Shown: positions 19,559 to 28,260 of the stretch, piece after piece
Layout of the letters: each line of letters opens with the position of its first letter
How positions within the stretch are numbered: position 1 is the stretch's first letter
From: Streptomyces sp. ITFR-16
Lineage (GTDB): Bacteria; Actinomycetota; Actinomycetes; Streptomycetales; Streptomycetaceae
Direction: 5' to 3'
Assembly: GCF_031844705.1 (NCBI RefSeq)
Contig: NZ_CP134609.1
Span: forward strand, 6,324,001 to 6,388,000
Length of the DNA stretch: 64,000 nt
Program-made: the position numbers and the translations under genes
The notes under the pieces: model-generated
Databases searched by the model: none
What the model saw: the letters and a program-made list of their open reading frames with translations, nothing else
What the model was told of the DNA's origin: nothing

Positions 19559-20238
19559 CCGAGCCCCAGCACCCGGAACAGGGCGCCGAGCACCCGCCCG
19601 CCGGAGCGGTGGAGCACGGGTCCGTCCTGGCGCTCGACCAGTCCGCCTCCGCCGCGGCGTACGACCCCGTGCCGGACAATGCGCGGGGCGATTCGGGTGC
19701 CGGCCGCTTCTGGTCCGCCCGCCGCATCCCGGCGGCTGTCGTCGCGCTGGTCGTCCTCGGCGCGTCCGGGCTGCTCCTCTACGACGTGGCGGCCGTGCGC
19801 GCCGACCACCCCGCGATGCAGTGGCGCCGCTCGCTGGCCGACGAACTGGCCCAGCGGCGCCTGGACGACGTCTGGGTGCTGACCGGCGCGTCGGTCGCGG
19901 CGGCCCTCGGTCTCTGGCTGCTCCTCCTCGCGCTCACCCCGGGCCTGCGCGATCTGCTGACGATGCGCCGTGACCACCCCGGGGTACGGGCCGCGCTCGA
20001 CCGGTCCGCCGCCGCCATGGTTCTGCGGGACCGGGCCGTCGAGGTGTCCGGAGTGCAGTCGGTCCGGGTCCGGATGGGCCGGAACAAGGTCGGCGTGCGC
20101 GCCGTGTCGCACTTCCGTGAACTCGACGACGTACGCGCCGATCTGGACACCGTGCTCTCCACGGGCATCCGGGAACTGGGACTGGCCAGGCCGCCGGGGC
20201 TGTCCGTCCATGTCCGCCGTCCGGCGAAGAAGGGGTGA
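19555..20238 (+). CDS. DUF6286 membrane protein of the Asp23 cluster
   Basis: 227 residues with a disordered ~55-residue N-terminus, two membrane helices (about residues 61-83 and 107-127) and a C-terminal ~95-residue cytoplasmic or external domain with basic residues. I recall this C-terminal block as DUF6286, seen next to Asp23 genes in actinobacteria. Starts and stops overlap the neighbours by 4 nt on both sides. Function is unknown; a role in envelope-stress assembly is inferred from the operon. Confidence 0.82.
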   Translation: MTEPQHPEQGAEHPPAGAVEHGSVLALDQSASAAAYDPVPDNARGDSGAGRFWSARRIPAAVVALVVLGASGLLLYDVAAVRADHPAMQWRRSLADELAQRRLDDVWVLTGASVAAALGLWLLLLALTPGLRDLLTMRRDHPGVRAALDRSAAAMVLRDRAVEVSGVQSVRVRMGRNKVGVRAVSHFRELDDVRADLDTVLSTGIRELGLARPPGLSVHVRRPAKKG

Positions 20239-20822
20239 ACGGCGTGCGCAGGACCGTCAACCGGGTACTGCTGGGCCTTGCCGGGCTGGTGCTGATCTGT
20301 GTGGGCGGCGGGGTGCTGGCCGCGGCGCTCGGCCTGTCCGTGCCGTCCTGGTGGCCCTGGTACGGCAAGCACGACGTGCTGCTGAGCGAGGCCGACCGGG
20401 ACCGCTGGCGCGGCGAGGGCTGGTGGTGGCCGACGGTGATCGCGGTGCTCGCCGTCCTCGTGGTCCTCTCGCTGTGGTGGCTGCTGGCCCAGCTGCGCCG
20501 CTCCCGCCTCGCCGAGGTGCTCGTGGACAGCGGCGACGGCGAGGGCGCCCTGCTGCGCGGCCGGGCCCTGGAAGGCGTCCTCGCCTCGGAGGCGGGCGCG
20601 CTGGACGGGGTGGCCCGTGCCCAGGTCGTCCTGACCGGCAAGCGCAGCACCCCGAGCGCCCGGATCAGGCTGCTGATGGAACCGCACGCGGCACCGGACG
20701 AGGCGCTCGGCCGGCTGAACGACGAGGCGCTGGCCCACGCCAGGGACTCCGCCGGACTGGCCGCGCTGCCCGCCGAGGTCCGGCTGAAGGCCGTCAAGCA
20801 CCGGGCGGAACGGGTGAACTGA
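20235..20822 (+). CDS. amaP: AmaP-like alkaline shock response membrane anchor
   Basis: 195 residues. Two membrane helices (about 10-36 and 66-86) flank a Trp-rich loop, followed by a soluble domain like that of AmaP, the anchor of Asp23 in staphylococci. The GTG at 20235 overlaps the previous stop; a second GTG nine bases later is also possible. It is the last gene of the cluster, with a hairpin terminator 29 bp after it. Confidence 0.82.
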   Translation: MNGVRRTVNRVLLGLAGLVLICVGGGVLAAALGLSVPSWWPWYGKHDVLLSEADRDRWRGEGWWWPTVIAVLAVLVVLSLWWLLAQLRRSRLAEVLVDSGDGEGALLRGRALEGVLASEAGALDGVARAQVVLTGKRSTPSARIRLLMEPHAAPDEALGRLNDEALAHARDSAGLAALPAEVRLKAVKHRAERVN

Positions 20823-20850
20823 CGGGAACTGACGGAACGGGTCGTACGAC

Positions 20851-20888
20851 GCGGGGGCGGGACCGGGGAGAACCGGGCCCGTCCCCGC
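20851..20888. terminator. Bidirectional hairpin between amaP and SDR gene
   Basis: Inverted repeat of 16-nt arms (GCGGGGGCGGGACCGG and its near-complement, two mismatches) between convergent genes. Confidence 0.65.
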
Positions 20889-20898
20889 GGCCGTGCGC

Positions 20899-21654
20899 TC
20901 AGAAGCCGTGCCGCGACCCGCCGTCGACCGGCACCATGATGCCCGTCAGATACGAGGCGGCCGGGGAGAGCAGGAAGGCCGCCGTCCGGCCGAACTCCTC
21001 CGGGGTGCCGTAGCGGCGCAGCGGGATGCGCGCCTCGTTGGCCGTACGGGCGGCCTCCGCGTCGCCCGAGAGCGCGTCCAGCTCACGCACCCGGTCCGTG
21101 TCGATCCGGGCCGGCAGCACACCCACCACCCGGATGCCCCGGGGACCCAGCTCGTCGGCCAGCGACTTGGCGAATCCGGCGAGGCCCGGGCGCAGCCCGT
21201 TGGAGATGGTCAGCCCGGGGATCGGCTCGTGGACGGAGCCGGAGAGCACGAAGCCGATGACGCCGCCGTCGCCGAGCGCCGCGGCGGCCGCGCGGGCCAG
21301 CCGTACCGCACCCAGGAAGACCGATTCGAAGGCCGACTGCCACTGCTCGTCGGTGTTGTCCGCGAGGAAGCCGGGCGCCGGGCCGCCGACGCTGACGAGG
21401 ATGCCGTCGAACCGGCCGAACCCCTCCTGCGCGGCGTCCACGAGCCGCTGCGCCACGCTCGGGTCGGCGTTGTCGGCGGCGAGCCCGACGACGTCGGGGC
21501 CCAGCTCGTCGGCGGCCTCCCGGACGCTCTTCTCGTCCCGGCCGGTGATGATCACCTTCGCGCCGTCGGCGACCAGCGCGCGGGCGGTGGCGTTGCCGAG
21601 CCCGCGCGTGGCGCCGGTGACGATGTACACACGGTCCTTCAGTCCAAGATCCAT
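20899..21654 (-). CDS. Atypical SDR-family protein lacking the catalytic Tyr/Lys
   Basis: 251 residues with a Rossmann fold. The nucleotide motif TGATRGLG is near residue 13, but where the YxxxK catalytic pair should be the sequence reads ISNGLRPGLAGF. The upstream serine region SGSVHEP is also non-standard. This matches a known group of BKR-like SDR proteins without the usual tetrad. It may bind NAD(P)H without normal reduction, or use other residues. It starts 4 bp after the GH15 stop and is co-transcribed with it. Confidence 0.85.
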   Translation of the reverse strand: MDLGLKDRVYIVTGATRGLGNATARALVADGAKVIITGRDEKSVREAADELGPDVVGLAADNADPSVAQRLVDAAQEGFGRFDGILVSVGGPAPGFLADNTDEQWQSAFESVFLGAVRLARAAAAALGDGGVIGFVLSGSVHEPIPGLTISNGLRPGLAGFAKSLADELGPRGIRVVGVLPARIDTDRVRELDALSGDAEAARTANEARIPLRRYGTPEEFGRTAAFLLSPAASYLTGIMVPVDGGSRHGF

Positions 21655-21658
21655 GGCC

Positions 21659-23470
21659 CTATCCTGCCGTGTCGTCCCGCGCGGTGTCCTCGGCGGTCTC
21701 CGCCTCGGCCAGCGCGACCGCGGTGCCGACCAGCCCGATGTGGCTGAACGCCTGCGGAAAGTTGCCGAGCTGGCGCATCGCGGCCGTGTCGTACTCCTCG
21801 GCCAGCAGCCCCACGTCGTTGCGGAGGGCCAGCAGCCGTTCGAAGAGTTCGGTGGCCTCGTCGGCGCGCCCGGTCATCCGCAGTGCGTCCGCCAGCCAGA
21901 ACGAGCAGGCGAGGAAGGCGCCCTCGCCGCCCGGCAGTCCGTCGATGGAGGTGCCGTCGGTGCTGTAGCGGCGCACCAGCCCGTCGCTGCCCAGCTCCTC
22001 GCGTACGGCGTCCACGGTGCCGATGACACGCGGGTCGTCGGGCGGCAGGAACCCGGTCCGGGCGATCAGCAGGGTCGCGGCGTCCAGGTCCCGGGAGCCG
22101 TAGGACTGGGTGAAGGTGTTGCGCACGGGGTCGTACCCCTTCTCGCAGACCTCGCGGTGCACGGCGTCGCGCATCGCCCGCCAGCGGTCGGCGTCGCCGG
22201 CCAGGCCCGGGTCCTCCTCCAGGCTGCGCACCGCCCGGTCGGCCGCGACCCAGGCCATCACCTTGGAGTGCACGAAGTGGCGGCGCTGCCCGCGGATCTC
22301 CCACAGCCCCTCGTCCGGCTCGCGCCAGGTGGACTCCAGGAAGCCCAGCAGGCTGAGCTGGAGGTTCCAGGCGTGCGGCTTGTCGTCCAGGCCCGCGTCC
22401 CGGGCCAGCCGCAGCGAGTCGATGACCTCCCCGTACACATCGAGCTGGCGCTGGCGGACCGCCGCGTTGCCGATGCGGACCGGCGCGGAGTTCTCGTAGC
22501 CGCGCAGCCAGGGCAGCTCCGACTCGGGCAGCCGGCGCTCGCCCGCGAGCCCGTACATGATCTGCAGATCGGCCGGGTCCCCGGCGACGGCCCGCAGCAG
22601 CCAGTCCCGCCAGGCGGCCGCCTCCTCCAGATAGCCGGCCGAGACCAGGGCGCCGAGGGTGAGCGTGGAGTCCCGCAGCCAGCAGAAGCGGTAGTCCCAG
22701 TTCCGTACGCCGCCGAGCTCCTCGGGCAGTGAGGTGGTGGGGGCCGCCACGATGCCGCCGGTCGGCCCGAAGGTGAGTGCCTTCAGGGTGATCAGCGACC
22801 GCATCACGGCGTCCCGGTAGGGGCCCTGGTACTTGCAGCGGGCCGACCACGCGGCCCAGTCGGCGAGAGTGTTCTCCAGCGCCTCGTACGGGTCGACGAG
22901 ATCGGGCCTGGGCGAGTGCGAGGGGTGCCAGGTCAGGACGAAGGCCACCCGTTCGCCCTCGGAGACGCTGAACGAGGAACAGGTGGAGAACTGCTGGCCC
23001 CACGTCTTGACGGGCGGTTCGCTGCGCAGCCACGCCGAGTCGGGCCCCGCGACCGCCACCCGGTGGCCGTCCGAGCGGCGCATCCACGGCACCACGGACC
23101 CGAAGTCGAAGCGCAGCCGGATCACCGAGGCCATGTCGACCGTGCCGCTGACGCCCTCGACGATCCGCATCACATCGGGCTCGTTGTCGCGCTGCGGCAT
23201 GAAGTCGATGACCTTGACCGTGCCCGTGCGGGTCTCCCAGAAGGTCTCCAGCACGAGTGAGTCACCCGCATAGGCGCGCCGGGTGCAGGTGTCCGCGCCC
23301 TTCGGTGCGATGCGCCAGTGGCCGTTGTCCTCGTCGCCGAGCAGCGCGGCGAAACAGGCGCCCGAGTCGAAGCGGGGCAGACAGAGCCAGTCGACAGAAC
23401 CGTTTTTGCCCACCAGGGCGGCTGTCTGGAGATCGCCGATGAGGGCGTAGTCCTCGATGCGTGGGGTCAC
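21659..23470 (-). CDS. GH15 family glycoside hydrolase (trehalase/glucoamylase-like)
   Basis: 603 residues, the length of mycobacterial-type GH15 trehalases. The N-terminal beta-sandwich (about 1-240) is followed by an (alpha/alpha)6 barrel. Landmarks are RIEDYALIGD at the start, GGVRNWDYRFCWLRDST, GYENSAPVRIGN (candidate general acid Glu) and LLAEEYD (candidate base). There is no signal peptide, so it acts inside the cell, most likely on trehalose or alpha-glucans. The start is GTG at 23470. The downstream SDR-like gene is coupled by a 4-bp gap. Confidence 0.92.
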   Translation of the reverse strand: MTPRIEDYALIGDLQTAALVGKNGSVDWLCLPRFDSGACFAALLGDEDNGHWRIAPKGADTCTRRAYAGDSLVLETFWETRTGTVKVIDFMPQRDNEPDVMRIVEGVSGTVDMASVIRLRFDFGSVVPWMRRSDGHRVAVAGPDSAWLRSEPPVKTWGQQFSTCSSFSVSEGERVAFVLTWHPSHSPRPDLVDPYEALENTLADWAAWSARCKYQGPYRDAVMRSLITLKALTFGPTGGIVAAPTTSLPEELGGVRNWDYRFCWLRDSTLTLGALVSAGYLEEAAAWRDWLLRAVAGDPADLQIMYGLAGERRLPESELPWLRGYENSAPVRIGNAAVRQRQLDVYGEVIDSLRLARDAGLDDKPHAWNLQLSLLGFLESTWREPDEGLWEIRGQRRHFVHSKVMAWVAADRAVRSLEEDPGLAGDADRWRAMRDAVHREVCEKGYDPVRNTFTQSYGSRDLDAATLLIARTGFLPPDDPRVIGTVDAVREELGSDGLVRRYSTDGTSIDGLPGGEGAFLACSFWLADALRMTGRADEATELFERLLALRNDVGLLAEEYDTAAMRQLGNFPQAFSHIGLVGTAVALAEAETAEDTARDDTAG

Positions 23471-23573
23471 GTTCTGGCGTGTTCCCGAACCTGGCGTCCG
23501 CTAAGCAGACGGGCCGCGAGGAGAGGCCGGAGTCACCCCGGCGAACGCCGTCCGGGTGCCGGGCGGGCCGGGG

Positions 23574-24401
23574 TCAGGCCTTCGCCGGCTCGGGCTCGGC
23601 GGCGTCGGTCCGCGCCGCGGCCTCGGCGGCGGCCGCGACCCGGTCGCGCTTCTCCCGCCGGGCCAGCACCACGAAGCCGACCGGCACCCCGGCGGCGAAC
23701 AGCCACCACTGCACGGCGTACGCCATGTGCGGGCCGATCGAGCTGTCGTCGGGGGCCTCGATCAGCTCGGGGGTGTCGCCCTTGGGCTCGGGTCCGGTCT
23801 GCTCGATGTAGCCGCCGAGCACCGGCCGGGAGAGCAGCCTGGCCTGCTGGGCGCTGTTGATCAGCATCACCTGACGGTCCGGAAGGTCCGAGATGTCCTT
23901 GATGCCGCTGGCGCTGGTCGTCTCGTCGGCCTTGAGCCGGCCGGTGACGGTCACTTCGCCCCGGGGGACGGCCGGTACGTCGGGGAACTGGTGCTGGTCC
24001 GCGGCGGTCGGGATCCAGCCCCGGTTGATCATGACCGTGCCGCCGCCCTTGAGGTCGAACGGGATCAGCACATGGAAGCCGATGCTGCCGTCGGTGGCGG
24101 TCCTGCGGCGTACGACGACCTCGTGCTTCTCGTCGTACGTCCCGGTGGCCGTCACCGTGCGCCAGTAGTCGGAGCGCGGAACGGTGTGGCCGGGGGAGGT
24201 GAGCTTCGCCACGGGGACGGGCTCCGCCTTGAGGTTGCGGGAGATCAGGGCGTTCTGCGCGACCTTGTGCTCATGCCGGTGCAGCTGCCAGAAACCCAGC
24301 TCGACCATCGTGGGAATGAGGACGAGGGAGATCAGGGCGAGGATCAGCCACTGCCGGGTCATCAGGAAGCGGTACACCCCACGACGGTACAACCGCGTCA
24401 T
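23574..24401 (-). CDS. SURF1-family cytochrome oxidase biogenesis protein
   Basis: 275 residues. It has the SURF1 layout: an N-terminal membrane helix (RQWLILALISLVLIPTMVELGFWQLHRHE), an extracytoplasmic domain with INRGWIP, a second helix (AVQWWLFAAGVPVGFVVLARR) and a charged tail. SURF1 helps assemble haem a/copper centres of aa3 oxidase. The ATG at 24401 has GAGG at good distance; a GTG at 24377 is an alternative. An in-frame extension to 24452 would overlap the next gene. Confidence 0.9.
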   Translation of the reverse strand: MTRLYRRGVYRFLMTRQWLILALISLVLIPTMVELGFWQLHRHEHKVAQNALISRNLKAEPVPVAKLTSPGHTVPRSDYWRTVTATGTYDEKHEVVVRRRTATDGSIGFHVLIPFDLKGGGTVMINRGWIPTAADQHQFPDVPAVPRGEVTVTGRLKADETTSASGIKDISDLPDRQVMLINSAQQARLLSRPVLGGYIEQTGPEPKGDTPELIEAPDDSSIGPHMAYAVQWWLFAAGVPVGFVVLARREKRDRVAAAAEAAARTDAAEPEPAKA

Positions 24402-24448
24402 GGGGTGCCTCGCGCAGGGGGTGGCCGAAGGGGGGTGCCACCCGGTGC

Positions 24449-24682
24449 TCACACCTTGTCGACGATGCCCACCTTCCCCTCCGCGCGGGCGCAGTGACCG
24501 CCGCAGAACCAGTGCCCGTCGACCTCGACACCCTGGCCGATGACCTGGACCCGGCAGTGCTCACAGATGGGCGCCATGCGGTGAATGGCGCAGGAGAAGC
24601 AGTCGAAGACATGAATCGCGCCCTGCGCATGCACCTCGAAGGACATCCCGTAGTCGTTTCCGCATACCTCGCAACGTGCCAT
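24449..24682 (-). CDS. Small zinc-ribbon protein
   Basis: 77 residues with cysteine/histidine pairs arranged as a double zinc ribbon: CEVC, CFSC, CEHC and CGGHC. It is conserved in actinobacteria as far as I recall, with no assigned role. The ATG is at 24682. It is on the same strand as the exonuclease upstream (65 bp gap) and SURF1 downstream. Confidence 0.85.
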   Translation of the reverse strand: MARCEVCGNDYGMSFEVHAQGAIHVFDCFSCAIHRMAPICEHCRVQVIGQGVEVDGHWFCGGHCARAEGKVGIVDKV

Positions 24683-24746
24683 GCGCCACAGGGTGGGACG
24701 CGAGGGCGGTGACGGGCGAGCGGCGGGCGGGCGAGTCGCCGCCGGT

Positions 24747-25748
24747 TCACTCCGATGACGGCGTCGGCCCCGGCACCTTCGCCGTCGCCGGGGCCACGTC
24801 CCGCAGGAGATGGGTGAAGGCGCTCTCGTCCACGATCGGGGTGCCGAACGACTTCGCCTTCACGGTCTTGGAGGTCGCCGAGTCCGGGTCGTTGGTGACG
24901 AGCAGGCTGGTCAGCCGGGAGACGCTGGTCGCCACATGCAGTCCCGCCTCCACGGCTCGGTCCTCCAGCAGCTCGCGGTCGACCGAGGTGTCCCCGGAGA
25001 AGGCCACCCGCATGCCCTGCATGAGCGGTTTGTCCTTCTCGTACCGTCCCGGATTCGGATACGGGCAGGCCGGGCGCTTGCGCGAGGGGCGCCAGCTGGT
25101 CTGCCCGCCGTACGCCGGCTGGTAGCCGACCCGGGGGGTGACCGGCGAGTCCGACCACTCGGTCAGCGGCCGGCACTCCAGCAGCGGCAGCCGCACCCCG
25201 TCGCGCGCCGCCGCGTGCAGACTCGGGCGGAACGCCTCGGCCAGCACCCGGGCGTCGTCCAGCGCGTGGTGCGCGTGCTGCTGCACCACGCCGAAGTGCG
25301 CGGCCAGCGACTCCAGCTTGTGGTTGGGCAGCGGCAGCCGCAGCTCCTTGGCGAGCGCGATGGTGCACAGCCGCTGCCGCACGGGGGCGGTGACCGCCGC
25401 TCGCGCGTACTCCCGGGCGAGCATCGACCAGTCGAAGGCGGCGTTGTGCGCGACGAGCACCCGGTCGGCCAGCCGCTCGGACAGCTCGGCGGCGACCTCG
25501 GGGAAGAGCGGAGCCCCTTCGAGGACATCGCTCGTCAGCCCGTGGATCCAGACGGGGCCGGGATCGCGCTCCGGGTTGACGAGGGTGTACCAGTGGTCCT
25601 CGACATTGCCCCGCGCGTCCAGGCGGTAGACCGCCGCGGACACTATCCGGTCGTCCCGGGCGAGTCCGGTGGTCTCCACGTCGACGACCGCGTACCCCTG
25701 CGGGTAGGCGGTCGGCCACGGTGCTGCGGTCTGGCGGTCGTCGAGCAT
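24747..25748 (-). CDS. DEDDh 3'-5' exonuclease with C-terminal BRCT domain
   Basis: 333 residues. The DnaQ-like exonuclease domain spans about residues 15-190, with the DEDDh motifs VVDVETTGL, LVAHNAAFDWSML and HHALDDARV. The C-terminal ~90 residues form a BRCT domain (GMRVAFSGDTSVDRELLEDRAVEAG...). This is a common actinobacterial architecture thought to act in DNA repair; the partner protein bound by BRCT is unknown. The ATG at 25748 is used because the longer frame reads into low-complexity sequence. A GTG two codons earlier is possible. Confidence 0.9.
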   Translation of the reverse strand: MLDDRQTAAPWPTAYPQGYAVVDVETTGLARDDRIVSAAVYRLDARGNVEDHWYTLVNPERDPGPVWIHGLTSDVLEGAPLFPEVAAELSERLADRVLVAHNAAFDWSMLAREYARAAVTAPVRQRLCTIALAKELRLPLPNHKLESLAAHFGVVQQHAHHALDDARVLAEAFRPSLHAAARDGVRLPLLECRPLTEWSDSPVTPRVGYQPAYGGQTSWRPSRKRPACPYPNPGRYEKDKPLMQGMRVAFSGDTSVDRELLEDRAVEAGLHVATSVSRLTSLLVTNDPDSATSKTVKAKSFGTPIVDESAFTHLLRDVAPATAKVPGPTPSSE

Positions 25749-25783
25749 GGTCACAGAGAATACGGGCCGGGACCGACAGTCCC

Positions 25784-26443
25784 CTATTCGGCCGTCACCC
25801 GCCCCCCGGCCGCACCCTTCTCCCCGTCCCCGGCCAGCAGCCCGTTCACCAGGGCCCGCAGGGAGATGACGAACAGCCGGTCCGGGTCGGCCGGCCGGGC
25901 CAGCGCGCGGGCCAGCGCGGCGTCGCCGTCCGCCTCCGCGGCGGACCACAGCTCGCCCTCGCCGGGGGACTGGACGGGGGACCGCTCCCGGTTGCGCTCG
26001 ACCAGCAGGAAGCCGACCGTGTGGACCTGCACCGCCCGGACCGCGTCCGCCGCGCGGCTCCCGCGCAGTCCGGCGGCGTGCACCTCGGCGGCCAGCGCCT
26101 GCTGGGCCGGCAGGAACATCCGTTCTGTCAGCCCCCGTTCGTGGACCATCGCGATCAGATGCGGGCGGGCGCGCAGCTCGCGGCGCAGCGCACGGGCGAC
26201 GGAGACGATCCGGGCGGCCGGGGCCCGGCCGGCGGGCCGCAGGGTGCCCATCTCCAGGACGGTGCGCTCGACGAGGGCGTCCAGCAGCGACTCGCGGTTG
26301 CCGACGTGCCAGTAGATCGAAGTGACCGCCGTGCCCAGCTCGGCGGCCAGCCTGCGCATGGTCAGCTGCCGCGGACCGTCACGGCGCACCAGCCCCGCGG
26401 CCGCCGCGAGGACCTCCTCGCGGGTCAGCGACGAACGCGCCAC
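25784..26443 (-). CDS. TetR-family transcriptional regulator
   Basis: 219 residues. The N-terminal helix-turn-helix is RQLTMRRLAAELGTAVTSIYWHVGNRESLLDAL (residues ~25-57), and the variable ligand domain follows. It is divergent from a four-gene catabolic operon with a 125-bp shared region that holds a TGTAAC-TGT-GTTACA palindrome, so it most likely represses that operon until a pathway compound binds. Confidence 0.9.
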   Translation of the reverse strand: MARSSLTREEVLAAAAGLVRRDGPRQLTMRRLAAELGTAVTSIYWHVGNRESLLDALVERTVLEMGTLRPAGRAPAARIVSVARALRRELRARPHLIAMVHERGLTERMFLPAQQALAAEVHAAGLRGSRAADAVRAVQVHTVGFLLVERNRERSPVQSPGEGELWSAAEADGDAALARALARPADPDRLFVISLRALVNGLLAGDGEKGAAGGRVTAE

Positions 26444-26503
26444 ATCTCCTCCAGACTCCGAACTCCGTTACACGCACGGCTCTTCACCCTTCACGGGCTC
26501 GGG

Positions 26504-26518
26504 TGTAACTGTGTTACA
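26504..26518 (+). promoter_or_regulatory. Putative TetR operator
   Basis: Perfect inverted repeat TGTAAC-TGT-GTTACA, 51 bp before the first catabolic gene. A half-match GTTACAC is at 26467-26473, near the TetR start. The palindrome is AT-rich for this genome. Confidence 0.65.
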
Positions 26519-26568
26519 GAACCCGGCACGGACAACCCCGAACGGCCGATCCAGAAGGGTGGCACCGC

Positions 26569-27369
26569 ATGGCACGTGTACGGTACGGCGCGCGCACCGA
26601 GGCCGAGATCGCGGCGGCCCGCGAGGCCCGCTCCCGGCTCCCCGACATCTGGTCCACCGGCGTCACCGCCGTCTGGGAGAGCGACCCCGACGCGGTGGCG
26701 GCCGTCCTCCCGCCGCCCCTGAAACCCTCCGGACGCCCGCTCGTCCGGGCCAGTGCGAGCAAGGTCGACCTTCCCGGCTACCCCCTCGGCGCGGGCTCCG
26801 TCGCCGTCGCCGCCGTCCACGACGGACACGAGGGCTGGTATCCGCTGGTCATGCCGATGACCCACGAACGGGCCCTGACCGGCGGCCGGGAGGTGTTCGG
26901 CGAACCGAAGAAGCTCGGCGGGGTGACCGTGGAGCGCGACGGCCTCCTCGTACGGGCCGCGCTCACCCGGCACGGCATCGACTTCGTCGAGATCCGCGGC
27001 GCGGTCGGCGGCCCGCTGCCGCTGCCCGCGCCCACCACCAAGCTCGACTTCTACTTCAAATTCCTGCCCGCCGTGGACGGCGACGGCTTCGAGTCCGACC
27101 CCGTCCTGGTCCACTGCACCCGCCACGAGAAGGTCCGCCGGCTGGAACGCGTCAGCGGCGACGTGGTGCTGCGCGAATCGATGTACGACCCGGTCGCCGA
27201 CCTCCCCGTCCTGCGCGTCGTCGGCCTCACCCTCGGCGAGAAGACCGGCGACCAGAGCGGCCGGGCCGTCGAGCGGGTGAGCGCCGCCGCCCTGCTCCCG
27301 TACCTCCACCAGCGCTACGACGACCCCCAGCAGATCCACGACGGACCGCCGCAGGGGAGTGTGCGATGA
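26569..27369 (+). CDS. Acetoacetate decarboxylase-family protein
   Basis: 266 residues of the ADC fold (PF06314). The block GEPKKLGGVTVERDG (near residue 115) contains the lysine expected to form a Schiff base in true decarboxylases. Several actinobacterial members act on other beta-keto or aromatic substrates. It is the first gene of the operon and overlaps the next by ATGA. The ATG at 26569 has AAGGGT upstream. Confidence 0.85.
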   Translation: MARVRYGARTEAEIAAAREARSRLPDIWSTGVTAVWESDPDAVAAVLPPPLKPSGRPLVRASASKVDLPGYPLGAGSVAVAAVHDGHEGWYPLVMPMTHERALTGGREVFGEPKKLGGVTVERDGLLVRAALTRHGIDFVEIRGAVGGPLPLPAPTTKLDFYFKFLPAVDGDGFESDPVLVHCTRHEKVRRLERVSGDVVLRESMYDPVADLPVLRVVGLTLGEKTGDQSGRAVERVSAAALLPYLHQRYDDPQQIHDGPPQGSVR

Positions 27370-28250
27370 GGCTCGGACCGGGACAGACCGCCGTCGTCAC
27401 GGGCGCCGCGAGCGGCATCGGCCTCGCGATGGGCCGCCGCTTCGCGGCCGAGGGGCTGAAGGTCGTCCTCGCGGACGTCGAGAAGGGCGCACTCGACAGG
27501 GCCGCCGGTGAACTGAGCCGGGAGCGGGCCGAGGTGCTGCCCTTCCTCGTCGACGTCGCCGAGCGCGACTCCGTACGGGCCCTCGCCGACGCCGCGTACG
27601 ACACCTTCGGCGCCGTGCACGTCCTGTGCAACAACGCCGGGGTCGGATCGGGCGCCGAGGGCCGGATGTGGGAGCACGAACCCAACGACTGGAAGTGGGC
27701 CTTCGCCGTCAACGTGTGGGGCGTCTTCCACGGCATCCAGGCCTTCGTGCCACGCATGCTCGCGGACGGCGGCCCCGGCCATGTCGTCAACACCTCGTCC
27801 GGCGACGGAGGCATCGCGCCGCTGCCCACCGCCTCCGTGTACGCCGTCACCAAGTCCGCGGTCGTCACCCTGACCGAGTCGCTGTACGCCCATCTGAAGG
27901 CGGAGGGTGCCCCGGTCGGCGCCTCGGTCCTCTTCCCCGGACCGCACATGCTGCGCACCGGACTGTGGGAGTCCCACCGCAACCGGCCCGAGCGGTACGC
28001 CAAGGAGCGCCCGCGCCGCACCCCGTACCGCAGCCTCGGCCAGTGGGAGAGCGCGATGCGGGCGGCCGGCCGCACGGTGGAGTTCACCCCCGTCGAGGAC
28101 GTCGCCGCGACCGTCGTGGACGGCATCCGCGCCGACCGCTTCTGGATGCTCCCCGAGAGCGAGCACAGCGACCGGCAGATCCGCGCCCGGTCGCAGTCGA
28201 TGCTCGACCGCTCCGACCCGTCCTACCTGGAGAACTTCATACTCGACTGA
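27366..28250 (+). CDS. SDR-family oxidoreductase
   Basis: 294 residues. Classical SDR features are all present: TGAASGIG (cofactor), NNAGVG, serine in NTSSGDGG and YAVTK catalytic pair. The longer C-terminal half (RTPYRSLGQW... to FILD) resembles the actinobacterial group used in steroid, terpene or aromatic catabolism. It is coupled to the ADC-family gene by a 4-nt overlap and lies 10 bp before the first amidohydrolase. Confidence 0.88.
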   Translation: MRLGPGQTAVVTGAASGIGLAMGRRFAAEGLKVVLADVEKGALDRAAGELSRERAEVLPFLVDVAERDSVRALADAAYDTFGAVHVLCNNAGVGSGAEGRMWEHEPNDWKWAFAVNVWGVFHGIQAFVPRMLADGGPGHVVNTSSGDGGIAPLPTASVYAVTKSAVVTLTESLYAHLKAEGAPVGASVLFPGPHMLRTGLWESHRNRPERYAKERPRRTPYRSLGQWESAMRAAGRTVEFTPVEDVAATVVDGIRADRFWMLPESEHSDRQIRARSQSMLDRSDPSYLENFILD

Positions 28251-28260
28251 GGAGTGAGCC

